Source: Actinomycetes bacterium (GTDB taxonomy: Bacteria; Actinomycetota; Actinomycetes; Propionibacteriales; Nocardioidaceae). Taken from it: a DNA stretch of 8,260 nt. Positions 5,570 to 8,260 of the stretch are shown here, piece by piece. The notes under the pieces are model-generated. The model had not been told where the DNA came from. It made no database searches and worked only from the letters and a program-made list of their open reading frames with translations. The stretch spans positions 1 through 8,260 of the forward strand of contig JAHEXN010000148.1 of the NCBI GenBank assembly GCA_023252095.1, written 5' to 3'. The position numbers were made by a program, and so were the translations under genes. Positions within the stretch are counted from its first letter, which is position 1, and the number at the start of each line of letters is the position of its first letter.

Positions 5570-6480
5570 CAGAAGTACCCCTCCTTCTTCCGGTCCTCCA
5601 TAGCGGCTTCCGAGATCCGGTCGTCGGCACGGGTCGCGCCTCGCTCGGTCACGCGGGTGGCGGCGACCTCGGCGATGACGTCCTCGACCGTGACGGCCGG
5701 GCTCTCGACCGCGCCGGTGCACGACATGTCGCCGACCGTGCGGTAGCGGACGGTGCGGGTCTGCACGGTCTCGTCGTCCTTCGGCTGGGCGAACTCACCG
5801 ACCGACAAGAGCATGCCGTCGCGCTCGAAGACCTCGCGGTCGTGCGCGTAGTACAGCGGCGGCAGCTCGATCTTCTCGTGGCCGATGTACTGCCAGATGT
5901 CGAGCTCGGTCCAGTTGCTGAGCGGGAAGACCCGCACGTGCTGCCCCGGCGTGTGGCGTCCGTTGTACAGGTTCCAGAGCTCGGGACGCTGGTTGCGGGG
6001 ATCCCACTGGCCGAACTCGTCGCGCAGGCTGAAGATGCGCTCCTTGGCGCGGGCCTTTTCCTCGTCGCGACGACCGCCGCCGAACACGGCGTCGAACTTG
6101 TGGCCCTCGATCGCGTCGAGCAGGGGCTGCGTCTGCAGCGGGTTGCGGGTGCCGTCGGCGCGCTCGCGGAGCCGGCCGTCGTCGATGTAGTCCTGCACGC
6201 TGGCGACCTCCAGCCGCAACCCGAGCCGCTCGACGGTGGCGTCGCGGTACGCGATGACCTCAGGGAAGTTGTGCCCCGTGTCGACGTGGAGCACGGGGAA
6301 TGGCACCGGCGTGGGCCAGAAGGCCTTGACCGCCAGGTGCAGCATCACGACCGAGTCCTTGCCGCCGGAGAACAGCAGCACGGGTCGCTCGAACTCGGCG
6401 ACCACCTCACGGATGATGTGGATCGACTCGGACTCCAGCCACTCGAGGTGGGTGAGTCGTCGGGTCTCGACGGTCGTCAT
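5569..6480 (-). CDS. cysD: Sulfate adenylyltransferase subunit 2 (ATP sulfurylase small subunit)
   Basis: This 303-residue catalytic subunit of ATP sulfurylase forms APS from ATP and sulfate with CysN (E. coli CysD: 302). It belongs to the PP-loop/adenine-nucleotide alpha hydrolase family, with PP-loop SGGKDS (38-43), HVDTGHNFPE (65-74), GGGRRDEEKARAKER (134-148), RVFPLSNWTELDIWQYI (183-199) and the typical tail EDRKKEGYF. Start ATG 6480 has an AAGGAA ribosome binding site at 6488-6483 and follows the cysH stop by 14 bases. The frame is open far upstream but there overlaps cysH, and homology begins at THLEWLESES just after this ATG. It is the second gene of the cysH-cysD-small ORF-cysN-cysG operon. 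Its last codons carry the ribosome binding site of the small ORF. Confidence 0.96.
   Translation of the reverse strand: MTTVETRRLTHLEWLESESIHIIREVVAEFERPVLLFSGGKDSVVMLHLAVKAFWPTPVPFPVLHVDTGHNFPEVIAYRDATVERLGLRLEVASVQDYIDDGRLRERADGTRNPLQTQPLLDAIEGHKFDAVFGGGRRDEEKARAKERIFSLRDEFGQWDPRNQRPELWNLYNGRHTPGQHVRVFPLSNWTELDIWQYIGHEKIELPPLYYAHDREVFERDGMLLSVGEFAQPKDDETVQTRTVRYRTVGDMSCTGAVESPAVTVEDVIAEVAATRVTERGATRADDRISEAAMEDRKKEGYF
5580..5586 (-). promoter_or_regulatory. Consensus ribosome binding site for the cysD-cysN bridging ORF
   Basis: On the minus strand these bases read AAGGAGG, a perfect complement of the 16S rRNA tail, with more G residues following. The site lies within the last codons of cysD (KKEGYF), ten bases before ATG 5569 and about 94 before the cysN ATG. 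It is much stronger than anything directly before cysN. The encoded KKEGYF tail is also typical of CysD proteins, so part of the purine richness comes from coding. Confidence 0.55.
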
Positions 6481-6494
6481 GGTTCCTTCGTTGG

Positions 6495-7298
6495 TCACGT
6501 GTGCAGGCCGCACTCGGTCTTGTCGAACCCCGCCCAGCGCCCGGCGCGGGGGTCCTCGCCGGGGGCGACGCGACGCGTGCACGGCGCGCAGCCGATCGAC
6601 GGGTAGCCGTCGTTGACGAGCGGGTTGACGATGATGTCGTGGTCGCGGGCGTAGTCGAGCACCTCGTCGAACGTCCACGAGGCGAGCGCATTGATCTTCA
6701 CGAGGCCGTTCTTGGCGTCCCACGTGACCCACGGCGTGTCGGCCCGGGTGGGGCCCTCGTCGCGGCGCACACCGGTGATCCACGCCTCGTAGCCGGCAAG
6801 CGTGCGGGTCAGCGGCTCGACCTTGCGGAGCTGGCAGCACAGCGCCGGCTCGCGGCGGTGCAGCTCGGCGCCGTGCTCGGCGTCCTGCTCCGCGACGGTC
6901 TTCTGCGGGAGGACGTCGACGATCGTGAGACGCATCGAGGCCTCGACGGCGTCGCGCGTGCCGAGGGTCTCCGAGAAGTGGTAGCCCGTGTCGAGGAAGA
7001 GCGTGTCGACCCAGTCGATGTGCTCGGCGACCACGGCGGGGAGCACGGCGTCGGCCATCGAGCACGCGACGGCGGTGCGCAGGCCGAACGTGTCGGCGAC
7101 CCACGCGAGGACCTCGGCGGAGGTCGTCTCGGGCGCGCTGAAACGCGCCTCGGCCTCGTGGGCGATGGCCTCGAGCTCGGCATTGCTCCGCCGCGGCGCG
7201 AGCAGGTGCTCCCGCTCGGCCAGGTGGGCGGCCCGCTCGGCGTCGTGGCGCTGCTGGCGTTCACGGCGTTCGGCCAGGGTGAGGCTCGCTGCAGCCAC
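6495..7298 (-). CDS. cysH: APS reductase (iron-sulfur, thioredoxin-dependent phosphoadenylyl/adenylyl-sulfate reductase family)
   Basis: This 267-residue enzyme reduces adenylyl sulfate to sulfite and AMP using thioredoxin. The substrate loop CSMADAVL (79-86) and LDTGYHFSETL (102-112) are family features. Cys154-Cys155 (CCQLRK) and Cys237/Cys240 (CAPC) are the four 4Fe-4S ligands that mark the APS-using bacterial type and are missing from enterobacterial PAPS reductases. The catalytic Cys is in the C-terminal ECGLHT (Cys263). Start GTG 7298 has a GGGAG ribosome binding site at 7309-7305, six bases away. The first 50 residues are charged and helical (RRERQQRHDAERAAHLAERE) and look like a lineage-specific extension. 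It is first in the operon. No APS kinase gene is nearby, consistent with direct APS reduction. The sulfite reductase gene is not in this window. Confidence 0.95.
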   Translation of the reverse strand: MAAASLTLAERRERQQRHDAERAAHLAEREHLLAPRRSNAELEAIAHEAEARFSAPETTSAEVLAWVADTFGLRTAVACSMADAVLPAVVAEHIDWVDTLFLDTGYHFSETLGTRDAVEASMRLTIVDVLPQKTVAEQDAEHGAELHRREPALCCQLRKVEPLTRTLAGYEAWITGVRRDEGPTRADTPWVTWDAKNGLVKINALASWTFDEVLDYARDHDIIVNPLVNDGYPSIGCAPCTRRVAPGEDPRAGRWAGFDKTECGLHT

Positions 7299-7332
7299 GG
7301 CACACTCCCATTTCGACGATCGACTGAGGTCA

Positions 7333-7338
7333 AGACTA
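7333..7338 (-). promoter_or_regulatory. Candidate -10 element for the cysH operon
   Basis: On the minus strand these bases read TAGTCT, a fit to TANNNT, 35 bases before the cysH GTG. Transcription would start near 7326. No good -35 is found at 17-18 bases, so an activator may be needed or the real promoter may lie elsewhere in 7299-7423. Weak evidence. Confidence 0.3.
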
Positions 7339-7399
7339 GAACCGCGCCACGCACGGACCCATTCCGGTGGACCGATGTCCGCATCACGAAACGGAATCA

Positions 7400-7415
7400 G
7401 GTGACGTGGGTCACA
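7400..7415. promoter_or_regulatory. Crp/GlxR-like operator between cysH and the VOC gene
   Basis: GGTGACGTGGGTCACA matches TGTGA-N6-TCACA, the consensus of Crp/GlxR-type cAMP-dependent regulators, at nine of ten fixed positions. It lies in the divergent intergenic region, about 80 bases upstream of the proposed cysH transcript start and immediately before the start of the VOC gene. Its position would suit activation of cysH or repression of the VOC gene. The site could instead belong to another dimeric regulator. Confidence 0.4.
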
Positions 7416-7417
7416 CT
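7412..7417 (+). promoter_or_regulatory. Possible -10 element of a leaderless VOC transcript
   Basis: CACACT at 7412-7417 ends six bases before ATG 7424, the spacing expected if transcription starts at the A of the start codon. It matches TANNNT except for the first base. It overlaps the right half of the Crp-like site. The GGGAG at 7418-7422 is only one base from the ATG, too close to be a ribosome binding site. Confidence 0.3.
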
Positions 7418-7423
7418 GGGAGC

Positions 7424-7798
7424 ATGGTCACCTTCCACCGGCCGTTCAGCGGCTTCTCGGTCGACGACGTCCCCCGCGCGCTGGCTTTCTACCGCGACGT
7501 GCTCGGACTCGACGCGCGCGAGGGCGACATGCGCATCGGCGAGCTCCATCTCGGCGACGGCCACGTCGTGATCGCCTACCCCAAGGGCGACGAGCACCAG
7601 CCGGCTTCGTTCACAGTCCTCAACCTGCCGGTCGACGACGTGGGCGCGGCCGTCGAGGAGCTCACGGGACGAGGTGTCGAGTTCCTGCACTACGACGGTG
7701 CGCCGCAGGACGAGCACGGCGTCATGCGGGGCTACGGGCCCGACATCGCCTGGTTCACGGACCCGGCCGGAAACGTCTTCTCCGTCATCGCCCACTGA
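7424..7798 (+). CDS. VOC superfamily (glyoxalase/bleomycin-resistance fold) protein
   Basis: This 124-residue single-domain protein starts at ATG 7424. The frame opens at an ATG 57 bases upstream, but those residues run through the regulatory region and do not look like the fold. The two VOC half-repeats are visible: FSVDDVPRALAFYRDVLGLD with following strands GELHLGDGHVVIAYP, then FTVLNLPVDDVGAAVEELTGRGVEFLHYD and IAWFTDPAGNVFSVI. The last motif normally reads DPxGNxxEL; here the metal-binding Glu position is Ser (VFSVI), so glyoxalase- or dioxygenase-type metal catalysis is doubtful and ligand binding is more likely. The substrate is unknown. It is transcribed away from cysH and shares its regulatory region, but a link to sulfur metabolism is not shown. 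Confidence 0.87.
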   Translation: MVTFHRPFSGFSVDDVPRALAFYRDVLGLDAREGDMRIGELHLGDGHVVIAYPKGDEHQPASFTVLNLPVDDVGAAVEELTGRGVEFLHYDGAPQDEHGVMRGYGPDIAWFTDPAGNVFSVIAH

Positions 7799-7810
7799 CG
7801 GCGAGTCGCG

Positions 7811-7816
7811 TACGGT
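7811..7816 (+). promoter_or_regulatory. -10 element of a probable leaderless yciO transcript
   Basis: TACGGT fits TANNNT and ends six bases before ATG 7823, so transcription would begin at or next to the A of the start codon. No ribosome binding site exists at usable distance (the GGGGG touches the ATG). No clear -35 is seen, as is common for leaderless actinobacterial promoters. Confidence 0.5.
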
Positions 7817-7822
7817 CGGGGG

Positions 7823-8260
7823 ATGGCCCGCTTCATCGACATCCACCCCGAGAACCCGCAGCAGCGTGCGGTCGACCAGGTGGTCGACCTGATCCGTCAG
7901 GGCGGTCTCCTGGCGTTTCCGACTGACTCCGGCTACGCGCTCGGGGCCCAGATCGGCAACGCTGGCGCCCTGGATCGGATCCGGTCGATCCGCCAGCTCG
8001 ACGACAAGCACCACTTCACCCTGATCTGCCACGACTTCTCGCAGCTCGGCCAGTTCGTGCACGTCGACAACTCCGTGTTCCGCGCCATCAAGTCCGCGAC
8101 GCCGGGGCCGTACACCTTCATCCTGCCGGCGACCCGCGAGGTGCCAAAGCGTTTGCTGCACCCCAAGAAGAAGACCGTCGGCGCCCGCATCCCGGACCAC
8201 GCCGTGACCCAGGCGATCGTCGCGGCCCTGGGCGAGCCGATCCTGACGAGCACGCTGATC
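7823..8260 (+). CDS. yciO: YciO-family protein (Sua5/YciO/YrdC superfamily), 3' end outside window
   Basis: The frame is open from ATG 7823 to the last base, giving 146 residues of a protein of about 206 in E. coli YciO. The N-terminus (FIDIHPENPQQRAVDQVVDLIRQGG), AFPTDSGYALG (31-41), RIRSIRQLDDKHHFTLIC (52-69), TPGPYTFILPATREVPKRLL (93-112) and GARIP (120-124) closely follow YciO. The superfamily binds double-stranded RNA and nucleotides and includes the threonylcarbamoyl-AMP synthases that make t6A in tRNA. The K-x-R-P substrate motif of TsaC/Sua5 is replaced here by RQLDD, the YciO variant, so it is probably not the main t6A enzyme. A TACGGT -10 element six bases before the ATG suggests a leaderless mRNA. 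It lies 24 bases after the VOC stop. Confidence 0.9.
   Translation, partial: MARFIDIHPENPQQRAVDQVVDLIRQGGLLAFPTDSGYALGAQIGNAGALDRIRSIRQLDDKHHFTLICHDFSQLGQFVHVDNSVFRAIKSATPGPYTFILPATREVPKRLLHPKKKTVGARIPDHAVTQAIVAALGEPILTSTLI

Noticed and set aside
5842..6606. Plus-strand open frame (254 codons) opposite cysD
   Set aside because: It is a shadow of cysD, with no motif and no plausible ribosome binding site.
7361..7397. Inverted repeat ATTCCG (7361-7366) / CGGAAT (7392-7397) as a second operator
   Set aside because: The arms are only 6 bp, the spacer is 25 bases and there is no extension; this is expected by chance.
7299..7423. Cysteine-rich leader peptide, riboswitch or T-box upstream of cysH
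   Set aside because: I looked for a short ORF with clustered Cys codons and for known riboswitch-like conserved elements. None is visible in these 125 bases; only the Crp-like palindrome and a weak -10 remain.
6501..7571. Long plus-strand open frame (356 codons) across cysH into the VOC gene
   Set aside because: It is antisense to cysH and out of frame with the VOC gene; composition is biased and there is no recognisable fold.

Overview
This window is ordinary chromosomal DNA from a very GC-rich bacterium. Third codon positions are almost all G or C, several genes start with GTG, and some start regions look leaderless. The sulfate-assimilation set uses an iron-sulfur CysH together with CysD/CysN and a fused CysG. 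All of this suggests an actinomycete, plausibly near Nocardioides or Aeromicrobium; that placement is inference, as no marker gene is present.

Layout: (1) Positions 1-1558 (+) are a tight run of four genes: the 3' end of an alpha/beta hydrolase, two small four-helix membrane proteins of unknown role, and an SRPBCC-fold protein. (2) Positions 1555-1805 hold a compact unit: a promoter-like sequence, a strong ribosome binding site, a 27-codon small ORF with native codon bias, and a clear intrinsic terminator. All of it lies just before (3) rtcB (1806-2978, +), an RNA ligase with every catalytic motif intact. (4) rtcB meets a minus-strand operon tail to tail. An 8-bp inverted repeat spans both stop codons. 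(5) The minus-strand operon (7298 down to 2995) is cysH - cysD - small ORF - cysN - cysG. (6) On the plus strand, divergent from cysH, are a VOC/glyoxalase-fold protein and the 5' part of a YciO-family gene that runs off the window end.

How the genes work together: CysD/CysN activate sulfate to APS, CysH reduces APS to sulfite, and CysG supplies siroheme for a sulfite reductase that is not in this window. No APS kinase is seen, which fits the iron-sulfur type of CysH.

I found no new multi-gene system, mobile element, CRISPR array or rRNA/tRNA gene. The points most worth a second look are the leader-like unit with a terminator in front of rtcB, and the 28-codon ORF that exactly bridges cysD and cysN and contains two mutually exclusive hairpins, one covering the cysN ribosome binding site.
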